From an uncultured Acetatifactor sp. (GTDB lineage Bacteria; Bacillota; Clostridia; Lachnospirales; Lachnospiraceae): 64,000 bases of DNA. This document shows positions 18,434 through 27,033 of this stretch, in pieces. The notes beneath the pieces are model-generated. The model made no database searches. It was not told the origin of the DNA and worked only from the letters and a program-made list of their open reading frames with translations. Location: the NCBI GenBank assembly GCA_910587555.1, contig CAJULV010000017.1, forward strand, positions 1-64,000, written 5' to 3'. The position numbers and the translations under genes are program-made. The first letter of the stretch is position 1. Each line of letters begins with the position of its first letter.

Positions 18434-19108
18434 CTATGAAATCGGTTCTATCAAAACCGGATCTATCTCCTCTATCCGGATGGTAATGCCGGCATTCCCC
18501 TCATCCGCAGCTTCCATATCCCGGACATTTTCCCCATGCCAATTTTCTCCGGTTTCCCAGTCACTTTTTCTGTCTCCATTCGTGTCATACTTCTGCTCTG
18601 CCGCCACTTCTTCCCCGGTTTCGCCTCTGCCTTCTTCCGCCCCCTGGCTGGTTCCGGCTTCCACGGTCCCGCTTTCCCGGCTGCTCTCGCCTCCTTCCGC
18701 TTCCCTTTCCTGACTGGTTCCGGCTTCCGCTGTATCGCTTCCCCACCCCGCCTCTCCGTCCCCGTCTGCCCGGTTTTCACTGTCCTGCGAATCCTCCAGA
18801 TGCCTCTGCACTTCCTCTAGCGTCATCTGTTCCAGAAGGACATCCGCCGCTTCAGCGCTTTCTGCTGCTTCCTCCATCCCCCGCTCCAGTTCCCGTCTGA
18901 ACTGCCGCAGTATTTCTGATGCTTCCTGCCCGCCTCTCCCCAAAATCAATTTTCCCACCGGTAGAAAAATCTGTATCATAATCATGATTCCCGCCAATAG
19001 ACGCAGATATTTCTCATAAGCTTCATTTGGCCTGAAGTGAATGATAGCCCTGACACAGATCATGAAGATACCCAGTCGGCATATGGCCTGAAATAATGAA
19101 TTTTGCAT
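18434..19108 (-). CDS. spoIIIAF: Stage III sporulation protein AF
   Basis: Membrane protein of the SpoIIIA complex. Two N-terminal transmembrane helices (about 7-25 and 36-55, with RLLAGIMIMIQIFLPVGKLI between and within them) are followed by a soluble domain. Here the soluble region contains a long Glu/Gly/Ser-rich low-complexity insert in which EAGTSQ occurs twice. The C-terminal ITIRIEEIDPV resembles the end of the family domain. 224 aa, slightly long because of the insert. Confidence 0.88.
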   Translation of the reverse strand: MQNSLFQAICRLGIFMICVRAIIHFRPNEAYEKYLRLLAGIMIMIQIFLPVGKLILGRGGQEASEILRQFRRELERGMEEAAESAEAADVLLEQMTLEEVQRHLEDSQDSENRADGDGEAGWGSDTAEAGTSQEREAEGGESSRESGTVEAGTSQGAEEGRGETGEEVAAEQKYDTNGDRKSDWETGENWHGENVRDMEAADEGNAGITIRIEEIDPVLIEPIS

Positions 19109-19162
19109 ATGGATACTGCCTCCCTATACGACTGTAATTCTGCCGGACAACCGACTCACAGC

Positions 19163-20209
19163 CTATTTCAATCCTATTACGGCTATTGCAATCAAAAACA
19201 GAAGCATTGCCGTCCCTGCCGCCCTCAGTAAAAGCAGACAGGCATTTCCCGTCCTATCGGCACAGGCGGTAAGCCTTCTGTCACTGATAATCCCTATAAA
19301 AGCTGCCGCCAGCTTCAGGAGAAGTGCAATCACTGCAATCTTTACCAGCGGCAGCACACAGAGCAGGAGCAAAAGCAAAAGCAATACAACGCCTATACTG
19401 TTCCTAATCACCACCGCGGAACCGAGAACCAGTTCCATAACGCCCCCCACTGCGTCTCCCACCCCCGGGATAGCAGAAACAAGCTTCTGAAGAGATGAAT
19501 TTCTGGCGGAATCCACCACCGGAGCAATCAGACGCTGAAAGACACCAAGTCCCGTTACAATCCCCAATGCCCCCTTCAGCCCCCAGCCAATCACTTTTCC
19601 AAGGAATGCAATCAAGAAGTCAAGTTTCTCCTCAATCCAGATGCCGTTCACGATTGACAACATACAAAAGCTGTAAATCAACGGCAGAATCAGCGCCGAC
19701 AGGACAGATTCCACCCCATACACAGCCAGCAGCATCAGCTGCCTGGAAGCCCCGGCTGTCACAGCCCCTGAGGAAACGCCTATGGAAAGCAGATATACCG
19801 GAACCAGAAGCCTGGCAAACAGCACCACATTTTCCATCACATTTCCCGCCGTCTCTGCCGCCTGAGCAAAACATTTCAGGAGTACCGTAGTAAACAGCAG
19901 ATATATGAAGTAAAAACTCATATCGGCAACCTGTTGCCGGTCAAAAATTTCCACGAAACGAGTCGTCAATGCAGAAACGATTCCAAGCACCAACAACCAC
20001 ACAAAAATATTCCTCATGCCGTTTAGCTGACCCTCAATATCCGCAATACCTCCTCGAAACAGACCGGCTATGGCACCCGGAATGTCACCCTCCATCACCT
20101 GTGCAAAGAGTCCTTCCAGATTCAGTGTCCGCTCCGGAAACAGGCGTGCAATCCCCTCTTCCAGCTTATCCAGCCCGTAATCCTGCCAAATGAGACTCAG
20201 ATCCATCAT
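19163..20209 (-). CDS. spoIIIAE: Stage III sporulation protein AE, lacking the usual signal peptide
   Basis: Polytopic membrane protein of the SpoIIIA complex. 348 aa with about seven to eight hydrophobic segments; family-like stretches include VSSGAVTAGASRQLMLLAVY and LVSAIPGVGDAVGGVMELVL. B. subtilis SpoIIIAE is about 400 aa with an N-terminal signal sequence. Here the protein starts at the soluble segment MMDLSLIWQDYGLDKLEEG, and an in-frame stop codon lies immediately before the start. The ribosome binding site (GGGGAG) supports this start. The signal peptide is therefore missing or encoded in a disrupted spacer. Confidence 0.88.
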   Translation of the reverse strand: MMDLSLIWQDYGLDKLEEGIARLFPERTLNLEGLFAQVMEGDIPGAIAGLFRGGIADIEGQLNGMRNIFVWLLVLGIVSALTTRFVEIFDRQQVADMSFYFIYLLFTTVLLKCFAQAAETAGNVMENVVLFARLLVPVYLLSIGVSSGAVTAGASRQLMLLAVYGVESVLSALILPLIYSFCMLSIVNGIWIEEKLDFLIAFLGKVIGWGLKGALGIVTGLGVFQRLIAPVVDSARNSSLQKLVSAIPGVGDAVGGVMELVLGSAVVIRNSIGVVLLLLLLLLCVLPLVKIAVIALLLKLAAAFIGIISDRRLTACADRTGNACLLLLRAAGTAMLLFLIAIAVIGLK

Positions 20210-20439
20210 TCATACTCCCCGCCTGTCCTGCCTGCATCCGCTCCTACGGATGTCCATTTAACGAACATTTGTTCCCAAGACATCCTGCCTTCGTATATCC
20301 GTCACCGCACTTCCCGTCTTCAAGCAATTTGCACCCTCACATCCGCTCTTCAAGCATTCGGCACACAAGCATCCCGCACCCTCACATCCGGGCAGTCGTT
20401 CCTGCCGCTTCTATTTGGCCGAGACAATTCTGTCCGCGA
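20210..20439 (-). other. Spacer before spoIIIAE with short direct repeats
   Basis: 230 bp without a gene. On the plus strand GCACCCTCACATCCG occurs at 20331-20345 and 20376-20390, and TCTTCAAGCA at 20317-20326 and 20347-20356. No signal-peptide-like frame joins spoIIIAE. Confidence 0.5.
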
Positions 20440-20826
20440 TTACAAAAAGCTCTGTATCTGCTCGATGACTGCGAAAAGGATGGGCAGCCCCGCAAACATC
20501 ACAGTCAGCTTCCCCAACACCTCAATCTGCCCAGCCACCGCGTGATACCCCGCATCTGCGCAGATTCCGGAACTAAACTCACATATATACGTAATTCCGA
20601 CTACTTTTAACAAAATTGCAAGGTATGCATCTGCGCCGTCCAGATAGGATTTTATCTTTTCAAGCTGCACCATCACGGATTCCACCTGCCGTATGCAGAA
20701 GAAAAATATAATAATGCCCACTGCAAGACCGATATAAGTGGCGTATTCCGGCTTTGCTGCCCGAAACTGTATTGCCAGCAGTACCCCTGCAATTCCCAGA
20801 AATGCAACTTTTACAAGTTCCGTCAT
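20440..20826 (-). CDS. spoIIIAD: Stage III sporulation protein AD
   Basis: Small membrane protein of the SpoIIIA complex. From ATG 20826 (GGGGG upstream) it is 128 aa, the family length, with segments ELVKVAFLGIAGVLLAIQF, a second helix around YIGLAVGIIIFFFCI, and a C-terminal helix with LGKLTVMFAGLPILFAVIEQ. The frame is open for 42 codons further upstream, but that part is a translated 60-bp tandem repeat and not family-like. Confidence 0.92.
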   Translation of the reverse strand: MTELVKVAFLGIAGVLLAIQFRAAKPEYATYIGLAVGIIIFFFCIRQVESVMVQLEKIKSYLDGADAYLAILLKVVGITYICEFSSGICADAGYHAVAGQIEVLGKLTVMFAGLPILFAVIEQIQSFL

Positions 20827-20835
20827 AATATATAT

Positions 20836-20955
20836 GCCCCCCTGGCACTTACTCACGCCTCTGCAAGCCACGTTTTCCCTTCCCGTCATTTCAGCTGCCC
20901 CCTGACACTTGCTCACGCCTCTGCAGGCCACGCTCTCCCTTCCTGCCGTCACAGC
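20836..20955. repeat. 60-bp tandem repeat, two copies, between spoIIIAC and spoIIIAD
   Basis: 20836-20895 and 20896-20955 align at exactly 60 bp with about 85-90 percent identity. Both copies contain TCACGCCTCTGCA. The right copy includes the last codons of spoIIIAC, so the left copy looks like a duplicated gene end that lengthens the spacer. Confidence 0.85.
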
Positions 20956-21143
20956 GAAAACAATGTTTCGATAACCTGAAAGAGTTCATATATGTATGGC
21001 ACTATCCAGGTTAGTACCAGAATCAACCCCGCCAGGCTGATCAGGAAAGCATGTTCCTCCCTGCCGCTGTGCTTCAGGATCTGACTCAGTATGGTTACCA
21101 ATATTCCAACTGCCGCAATCTTAAATATCAGGCTTACTCCCAT
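20949..21143 (-). CDS. spoIIIAC: Stage III sporulation protein AC
   Basis: Two-helix membrane protein paralogous to the SpoIIIAD N-terminus. From ATG 21143 it is 64 aa (GGAGGACGG upstream), beginning MGVSLIFKIAAVGILVTILS, with an EEHAFLISLAGLILVLTWIV second helix. An earlier in-frame start would add only seven polar residues. Confidence 0.92.
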   Translation of the reverse strand: MGVSLIFKIAAVGILVTILSQILKHSGREEHAFLISLAGLILVLTWIVPYIYELFQVIETLFSL

Positions 21144-21196
21144 AACACCGTCCTCCCGAATCACATTTCTTCAGGGTCCTTCCCGAACCGTTCTCG

Positions 21197-21715
21197 TTAA
21201 CACAATATCAGTATCAGCATCAGCCCGCCCATAGCGCCAAGCCCCACGGCCATTCTGGCCTTCTCCCCGTTTTCTTTCTCCAGCCGGCATTCTATGGCAC
21301 CGAGTCTCTCCACCCCCTGCTCAATCATGCGCAGCTGCATCTGACTGTCCGCGAATCCTGCCTGCCGTGTAAAATCCAGAAAGCATTCCCTGTCTACACC
21401 CTTCAGAGGCAGTTCCTTTAAGATACTGTCCATTTCCTCCCGGAATATTTCTCCAAAGGAAAATCCGGTATTTTCCTCCATCCTGCCGCCGATTTTCCGG
21501 AATGCCCCGTCATAGGGAGGGGACAGGTACCTGGCAATATGGCCGCAGCATTCCGGCAGCGTATCCCTTCCATACCGCACCTCTCCTGCCAAAAGCTCCA
21601 GGATATTCCGCAGGCTGCGCAAGGCTCTCAGGCGTCCGTTCATCTGGTTGCGGTACCACATTCCCATCCCCAGGCATCCGCTGAAAATCATACAGCAGCC
21701 CAAAACCTTCACCAT
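21197..21715 (-). CDS. spoIIIAB: Stage III sporulation protein AB
   Basis: GspF-like membrane protein of the SpoIIIA complex. From ATG 21715 it is 172 aa with an N-terminal membrane helix (MVKVLGCCMIFSGCLGMGMW), a helical cytoplasmic domain containing LRNILELLAGEVRYGRDTLPE, and a C-terminal helix ending GAMGGLMLILILC. It overlaps the end of spoIIIAA by 7 nt, suggesting translational coupling. Confidence 0.93.
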   Translation of the reverse strand: MVKVLGCCMIFSGCLGMGMWYRNQMNGRLRALRSLRNILELLAGEVRYGRDTLPECCGHIARYLSPPYDGAFRKIGGRMEENTGFSFGEIFREEMDSILKELPLKGVDRECFLDFTRQAGFADSQMQLRMIEQGVERLGAIECRLEKENGEKARMAVGLGAMGGLMLILILC

Positions 21716-22647
21716 CTCCCGTCTCCCCTTTCCGATATCTGCCTCACCAGGCATTTCCCGTTTTCTTTTCCAAGGACAATAAATAAATCGAACAGTTTCT
21801 CCCAGTAATCCGGCTGAAGTCCGAACCTGCGTTCCACATCCCGTCGATCTTCCCCGTGTGCCGTGGCAAGAATTCTGCAGCCGCAGGCAGCTGCCTGTCC
21901 CAGCGCCCGGAGTTCTCCGTCGCTGCCCAGCTCGTCAATGGCAATGACTTCCGGAGACATGGAGCGGAGTAAAAGCAGCATCCCTGTCTCCTTGGGACAG
22001 CCGTCCAGCACATCCGTACGCATACCCAGGTCATTCTGCACCCTTCCCAAATAAGAACCCGCCAACTCGGAACGTTCATCCACCACGCCCACAGCCGCTC
22101 CCCTGCCGTAGGCATTTCCGTCCGATACCTGGCGTATCAGATCCCGCAGCAACGTAGTCTTACCACACCCCGGAGGCGAGATGAGCAGCGCGTTTTTCAG
22201 GCTGCCCTTCCGATACATAACAGGCAGAATACCGTCTGCCGCGCCTTTCATCTGATGGGAAACTCTGATGTTCAGAAAGGAAATATTTTTCAGGGTTCTG
22301 ATACTCCCGTCCGCTTCCAGAACGGCTTGTCCCGCCACCCCCACACGGTGTCCCCCCGCTACGGTAACAAATCCCCTTCGTATTTCCTCCTCAAAAGCAT
22401 AGGGAGAATAGTGGCAGATATGCTCCAGAATCTCCCGCAGCATCTTCTCCTCCATAACATAAGCATTCGAATACAAATCCGTTAGTTCCCCTTTTTCGTC
22501 GAGGTAGGCTTCCCTGCCCTTCCGATGCAGTATCACAGGCCTCCCCGCCCGCAGGCGGATTTCCTGTATGTGTTCCTGTTCCTCCGCCGTCCGCCGCCAG
22601 AATGCCCGGTACTGCTGCGGAAACAGCTGTATGATCCCGTTATCCAT
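21709..22647 (-). CDS. spoIIIAA: Stage III sporulation protein AA (secretion-type ATPase)
   Basis: Mother-cell ATPase energising the SpoIIIA-SpoIIQ complex. 312 aa: Walker A LISPPGCGKTTLLRDLIRQ, the DERSELAGSY segment, and Walker B EVIAIDELGSD, with an N-terminal domain containing QEIRLRAGRPVIL. First gene of the spoIIIA operon (AA to AH, 22.6 to 16.7 kb). GGAGGACAGGT precedes the start. Confidence 0.95.
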   Translation of the reverse strand: MDNGIIQLFPQQYRAFWRRTAEEQEHIQEIRLRAGRPVILHRKGREAYLDEKGELTDLYSNAYVMEEKMLREILEHICHYSPYAFEEEIRRGFVTVAGGHRVGVAGQAVLEADGSIRTLKNISFLNIRVSHQMKGAADGILPVMYRKGSLKNALLISPPGCGKTTLLRDLIRQVSDGNAYGRGAAVGVVDERSELAGSYLGRVQNDLGMRTDVLDGCPKETGMLLLLRSMSPEVIAIDELGSDGELRALGQAAACGCRILATAHGEDRRDVERRFGLQPDYWEKLFDLFIVLGKENGKCLVRQISERGDGRW

Positions 22648-22667
22648 CTACCTGTCCTCCTTTCTCA

Positions 22668-22695
22668 AATATATGAACAAACAGGCAGGATATTC
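22668..22695 (-). promoter_or_regulatory. Possible sigma-E promoter of the spoIIIA operon
   Basis: Minus strand: GAATATC (22689-22695), 13 bp, CATATATT (22668-22675), similar to the mother-cell sigma-E pattern (ATATT, about 14 bp, CATACAnT). The spacer is one base short and the leader would be under 25 nt. The spoIIIA operon is sigma-E-dependent in B. subtilis. Confidence 0.4.
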
Positions 22696-22700
22696 CTGGC

Positions 22701-22748
22701 AAAATAAAAAAGCCGGAGAGAAGTGCCCTCCTGGGGCAGCTCCCCTCT
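22701..22748 (-). terminator. Rho-independent terminator of the 22.9-24.6 kb gene
   Basis: On the minus strand a GC-rich hairpin with TGCCC/GGGCA inner stem (within 22716-22748) is followed by GGCTTTTTTATTTT. It separates the transglutaminase gene from spoIIIAA. Confidence 0.75.
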
Positions 22749-22857
22749 GACTTTTCCTGTCAGCCGCTGTCTCACTTGCCGAAAACATCGGACAGCTTTT
22801 ATCATTCGGCTCAATTTCCAGGCAGCAGCAAATGTCTCAGACATCAGCTCCAAGCCG

Positions 22858-24624
22858 TCAATATGTATATACATAATGATATAACCTGCAGTATCCTCCG
22901 TCCAGATTCTCTACTTCCAGGTTAATCATAAAGGAATCCACGCCCAACGCCTTCAACGCGCCATCCACATATCCCTTCCAGTAGTCTCCGTTGGTGTATG
23001 CCTGCTCCACGGAATCCCACAATCCTTTCGGAATCACATTTATAAATTGACGGCTTCCCGTTCCCGCCTCCTTAAGCTGCTTTTCGCAGTCCTCATAATA
23101 TTCCTTCATGGTATCCCGGACATCATCCTCCGTGATGCCGGCTCTCTCCAACGCCTCCTGCTTCTTTTCGGACTCCGTGGACGCTGTGTCCAGATCTGCT
23201 CCCGTCCTGCTCTGCCATGTCAGCGGCTCCGCAGGCGTGGGATTAATCAATACCGGAGTACTTTCCTCCGCGCCCTCTCCCTCCTGTTCACCACTGTCGG
23301 ACACCCGGCCGGTACCGTCTTCCGGATTTTCGTTTTCCTCCGTTCCGGAAGTACCGCCGCCTTCCGGATTCACCGATGCTTCACCGCCGGACACACATGC
23401 CGGCAGATAGACCGCAAGCCCCGCCCGTACATGGCTTGTTCCGAATTCCCGGTCGCTTTTGTTGAAGTAATCATAAGTAGGCGTATCGGTATCGTCCCAC
23501 GTCACATCCACATTGTAATAATTCGAATCCAATTTTACGATATTCCATGCATGGTCTTCCCCCGCATAGCCGGTACAATAATAGCACGGTATCCCCATCT
23601 GCTGCATCAGATACTGAAAAGCCCTGGCATAGCCGGCACACACGCTCCTGCCCTGCACCAGTGCACTGTAGGCACTCTGGTTCATGGGTGCGTCCATGAC
23701 ATATTCCACCGACTGCATCAGGCTGTCATGGACAAAACGCTCCTTCTCCAGGCTGCTTCCCTGAGCTGCGGATAGAATCCGCCCTGCACGGTCTTCGAAC
23801 TCCCGTTTTGCCTCCTCCAGGTTCTCTGCAGCCGCGTTAAATTTCAAGGTGATCTCCACACAGTTTCCGTTTCTCAGATATTTGCAGGAGTATCCTGTCT
23901 CCAGCCAGAACAATTCCGGATGATCGTTGTATACCGCCTCAAACACAGTCTTCAGCTGATTCACATTCACCTCTGTCACCGGCGCGAAACTCTGCACCAT
24001 ATCTACGGCATTCGCATAAATCTGTCCGTACAGCCGGCGCATATCCGACTCCAGCATAGCATAATAAGGGTAAAATTCCGCGTCAAAGTCCAGCTCGCTG
24101 CCCGTGTTCCCCACAGGCGCGTTTTCCGTCAGGTTCTCTGCCTCCTCCGGAAGTATCTGCTCCGATTCCTCCTGCACGGGTTCATAGCCGCTTCTGCCGC
24201 TGACAGGTACTTCCGCCGGCTGGCTTTCGGGCAGCTCGTACTCCGCCTGATTTCCGTCCCGTATCCAGTCGGCGTTGACTCCCGGCTGCACTTCCCCCAG
24301 CTGCCCAATCAGGTTATCCGCATCCGAATCATTCCTGCCCGGGACGCTTCCGGACGGACCCTCTTCTTCCGCTCCGATACCCGGGAGTATCCCCTCCGGG
24401 ATGCTTCCCTCCCCCGAAACCGAATCCTCCGGACTCCCTTCCGTTTCCACTGCCCCCGCAGACGTCAGGTTTTCCACCTTCTCCGCCAGCATTTTCGTCA
24501 GAGACGGGGACATGGCGCACGCCAGAACGCCGATACACAGCAGCATGATCAATGACATTATGAAGAAAAAAATTCCTTTTATCGCTTTCAAATTTACACC
24601 CATTCTGCCGATTATCCCGGCCAT
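22858..24624 (-). CDS. Membrane-anchored transglutaminase-like protein
   Basis: 588 aa with one N-terminal membrane helix (about 14-38, GIFFFIMSLIMLLCIGVLAC), a long Ser/Glu/Gly/Pro-rich extracytoplasmic linker, and a transglutaminase-like domain around residues 300-400: Cys in GRSVCAGYARAF, His in GEDHAWNIV, Asp in NVDVTWDD. A second acidic low-complexity stretch and a helical C-terminal domain follow. The role is unknown; surface protease or cross-linking activity is an inference from the fold. Start could also be the Met at residue 8. It is a longer relative of the lipoprotein at 11901-13169. Own terminator, so probably monocistronic. Confidence 0.82.
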   Translation of the reverse strand: MAGIIGRMGVNLKAIKGIFFFIMSLIMLLCIGVLACAMSPSLTKMLAEKVENLTSAGAVETEGSPEDSVSGEGSIPEGILPGIGAEEEGPSGSVPGRNDSDADNLIGQLGEVQPGVNADWIRDGNQAEYELPESQPAEVPVSGRSGYEPVQEESEQILPEEAENLTENAPVGNTGSELDFDAEFYPYYAMLESDMRRLYGQIYANAVDMVQSFAPVTEVNVNQLKTVFEAVYNDHPELFWLETGYSCKYLRNGNCVEITLKFNAAAENLEEAKREFEDRAGRILSAAQGSSLEKERFVHDSLMQSVEYVMDAPMNQSAYSALVQGRSVCAGYARAFQYLMQQMGIPCYYCTGYAGEDHAWNIVKLDSNYYNVDVTWDDTDTPTYDYFNKSDREFGTSHVRAGLAVYLPACVSGGEASVNPEGGGTSGTEENENPEDGTGRVSDSGEQEGEGAEESTPVLINPTPAEPLTWQSRTGADLDTASTESEKKQEALERAGITEDDVRDTMKEYYEDCEKQLKEAGTGSRQFINVIPKGLWDSVEQAYTNGDYWKGYVDGALKALGVDSFMINLEVENLDGGYCRLYHYVYTY

Positions 24625-24720
24625 TGTATTTTCTGTTTCGTTTTTATTTTTCTAAACTGATTATACCAAAAACTCCAAAACCTGTAAATCGTTCTCTTCA
24701 ATTTCATGTCAAATATAAAA

Positions 24721-24767
24721 ATATATAAATAAAAACACCCTGCGGCTTTTCCATCAGGCCCCAGGGC
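24721..24767 (-). terminator. Rho-independent terminator of gltA
   Basis: Minus strand hairpin CCCTG...CAGGG with inner GGC/GCC pairs (24736-24767), followed by TTTTTATTTATATAT. Confidence 0.8.
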
Positions 24768-24783
24768 ATTTCCTCTATTTCTC

Positions 24784-26133
24784 CTATCTGTTCTCCAACG
24801 GTATGTATTCTTCCTGCTTCTGCATGACGCTCTTGTAGGCAGGGCGGATGATCTTGTCCATGTTAATCAGCTCCTCGATTCTATGGGCGCTCCAGCCCAC
24901 GATCCTGGCAATGGCGAAAATAGGAGTAAACATTTCCAACGGAATCTCCAGCATGCTGTACACAAATCCGCTGTAAAAGTCTACATTGGCGCTTACGCCC
25001 TTGTAGATACGCGCCTTTTCCGCGATAACCTGAGGCGCCATGCGCTCAATCATGGAATACAGGGCAAAATCCTTCTGCCTGCCCTTGGCGGATGCCAGCA
25101 TTTCCACAAAGCCCTTGAACACCTGCGCTCTGGGGTCTGAAAGCGAATACACCGCATGGCCCATGCCGTAGATCAGCCCCTTCCTGTCAAAGGCTTCCCT
25201 GTTCAGGATTTTCTTCAGATACGCCCGGACAGCATCCTCATCCGCCCAGTCGGACACATTGCTCTCAATATCCCGCATCATCTCCACTACCTTGATGTTG
25301 GCGCCGCCATGCTTGGGTCCCTTCAGGGAGGACAGTGCCGCCGCAATCACAGAATAAGTATCGGAACCTGAGGACGTGACCACACGTGTGGTAAAGGTAG
25401 AGTTGTTACCGCCGCCGTGCTCCATATGCAGAACCAGGGCGATATCCAGTACTTTGGCCTCCAGCTCCGTGTATTCCTTGTCGGGCCGCAGCATCATCAG
25501 CAGATTCTCTGCCGTGGACAGCTTCTTGGAAGGACGGTGTATGTACATGCTCTCGTCATTCTGATAATGATTATACGCATGGTAGGCATAGACAGCCAAC
25601 ATGGGGAATACCCCGATGAGGCTCATGCACTGCCGCAGCACATTCTCAATTGTAGTGTCACTGCAGTTTCTGTCATAGGAAGCCAGCGTCAGCACGCTTC
25701 TGGTCAGGGAATTCATGATATCGTTGCTGGGGGCCTTCATAATGACATCCCTGGTAAAATTGGTGGGCAGCGTCCTGTTGGCTGCCAGAATTTCACGGAA
25801 CTGCTTCAACTCCTTTGCGTCCGGCAGCTTTCCGAATAACAGCAGATAGGATATCTCCTCGAATCCGAATCCTGTCTCCCGGAACCCCTTCACCAGCTCA
25901 ATGCAGTCATAACCCCGGTACCACAATTTACCCTCACAGGGTGTCTTCACGCCGTCCACCATCTGAAAAGCGTCTATTCTGGAAATATTGGTCAGTCCCG
26001 TGACCACGCCGTTTCCGTTCTTGTCACGCAGTCCTCTCTGGACCTCATATTTGTCGAACATCTCCGGCTCCAAATGGTCAGCCTCTCTGCATAACTGTGC
26101 ATAATCATTCAAAAACAACTCTTTTTTTTTCAA
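24784..26133 (-). CDS. gltA: Citrate synthase
   Basis: Condenses oxaloacetate and acetyl-CoA. 449 aa with both catalytic His motifs, LHMEHGGGNNSTF and GPKHGGANIKV, and the Asp region YGMGHAVYSLSDPRAQ. The start is a TTG at 26133, with AGGAGG eight bases upstream; no ATG fits. Flanked by its own promoter and terminator, so it is a single-gene unit. In anaerobic Clostridia it usually supplies glutamate synthesis rather than a full cycle. Confidence 0.95.
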   Translation of the reverse strand: MKKKELFLNDYAQLCREADHLEPEMFDKYEVQRGLRDKNGNGVVTGLTNISRIDAFQMVDGVKTPCEGKLWYRGYDCIELVKGFRETGFGFEEISYLLLFGKLPDAKELKQFREILAANRTLPTNFTRDVIMKAPSNDIMNSLTRSVLTLASYDRNCSDTTIENVLRQCMSLIGVFPMLAVYAYHAYNHYQNDESMYIHRPSKKLSTAENLLMMLRPDKEYTELEAKVLDIALVLHMEHGGGNNSTFTTRVVTSSGSDTYSVIAAALSSLKGPKHGGANIKVVEMMRDIESNVSDWADEDAVRAYLKKILNREAFDRKGLIYGMGHAVYSLSDPRAQVFKGFVEMLASAKGRQKDFALYSMIERMAPQVIAEKARIYKGVSANVDFYSGFVYSMLEIPLEMFTPIFAIARIVGWSAHRIEELINMDKIIRPAYKSVMQKQEEYIPLENR

Positions 26134-26208
26134 TAAACAGTCCTCCTAACTTCCTCAAACCATTTCCTACAGATACCTCTTTGTCAAGTCCAAATTAGCC
26201 TTACCTCT

Positions 26209-26238
26209 ATTTTATCGTCTTTCCCTGCTTCCTGTCAA
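26209..26238 (-). promoter_or_regulatory. Sigma-A promoter of gltA
   Basis: Minus strand: consensus TTGACA (26233-26238), 18 bp, TAAAAT (26209-26214), about 75 nt before the TTG start codon. Confidence 0.65.
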
Positions 26239-26441
26239 TAAAAACTGTATAAATCTTTTCCTTTACTTCCTGCAAATTTGTAGAATTGCACCAAAACGCC
26301 TCTTTTGACAGCCAAATTGCAACTCGGCAGTACCAGGAAATGCATGCCTGTATGACACACTTTCGAATACTCTGTATAAAAAAATGAAACTGCCCCTTTC
26401 GGATCCTTTACCCCTTTTTACCTCACCTTTATCCTCTATCC

Positions 26442-26648
26442 TCAATCAGCATCTTCATTGTCGTTTCCTTCCTTAAATGCTGCCAAAGATACCCTAATGC
26501 AAATCATTCCCCCGCTACTATCCACATCTAAATCCCCTCTATAGGCATCTACAACCTTACGTATACTTCTCATTCCATAACCATGTCCCCTTCCGTCCTT
26601 TTCTATGCCTTCCAGAATACTCATGCCCTTTCTGGCCGCTAATCGTTA
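26442..26648 (-). pseudogene. C-terminal remnant of a GHKL (AgrC-type) sensor kinase
   Basis: An open frame of about 68 codons whose sequence GRGHGYGMRSIRKVVDAYRG then ICIRVSL matches the last ATP-binding block of AgrC/VirS-like kinases (compare HGLGMKRVKALADKYEG in the intact kinase at 61921-63126). The rest of the kinase is absent and the frame is closed by a stop directly upstream. This is gene decay. DNA around it is AT-rich compared with its neighbours. The remainder of 26134-27033 holds only the gltA promoter, this remnant, the next remnant and a terminator. Confidence 0.7.
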
Positions 26649-26671
26649 CAATCAACATATTCTCTCTTCTT

Positions 26672-26743
26672 CTACATTATTTCCAACATTTGGGCTACAT
26701 CCTCTGCAAACCGAACATGATCTTCCACGATTACAATCTGCAT
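26672..26743 (-). pseudogene. N-terminal remnant of an AgrA-type response regulator
   Basis: 23 codons, MQIVIVEDHVRFAEDVAQML, then a stop. This matches the first strand and acidic pocket (VED) of a receiver domain. It precedes the kinase remnant in transcription order. Together they look like a two-component system reduced to its two ends by deletion. Confidence 0.55.
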
Positions 26744-26954
26744 ATTGAATTCCTTATCCTTTTATGTTTTTTACAAATTTAACTTTCTTAATGTTCCTCT
26801 CTCCCGAAAACGGATCTGCTTTCGTGTATTTTTACCCTAATTTTCTATGTTCCTACGCACGTGGAATCAGAAATTGACACGACGCACTCATATGTCAATA
26901 CTACATTAAAATATAGCATAAATCACGCAATTTAACAATTTAATATTCATTTTT

Positions 26955-27007
26955 TATACAAAAACAGCCGGAAACGGAACTGCTGTTTATGCTGTCCCGC
27001 CTCCGGC
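26955..27007 (-). terminator. Rho-independent terminator after the 27.0-29.3 kb gene
   Basis: Minus strand hairpin with GCCGGA/TCCGGC outer stem (26967-27007) followed by TGTTTTTGTATAAAAAA. Confidence 0.75.
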
Positions 27008-27033
27008 GTCCTCAAAACATTTGATTCACTCCA

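Noticed and set aside
26263..26445. 60-codon frame between gltA and the kinase relic
   Set aside because: Random-looking sequence in AT-rich decayed DNA without initiation signals.
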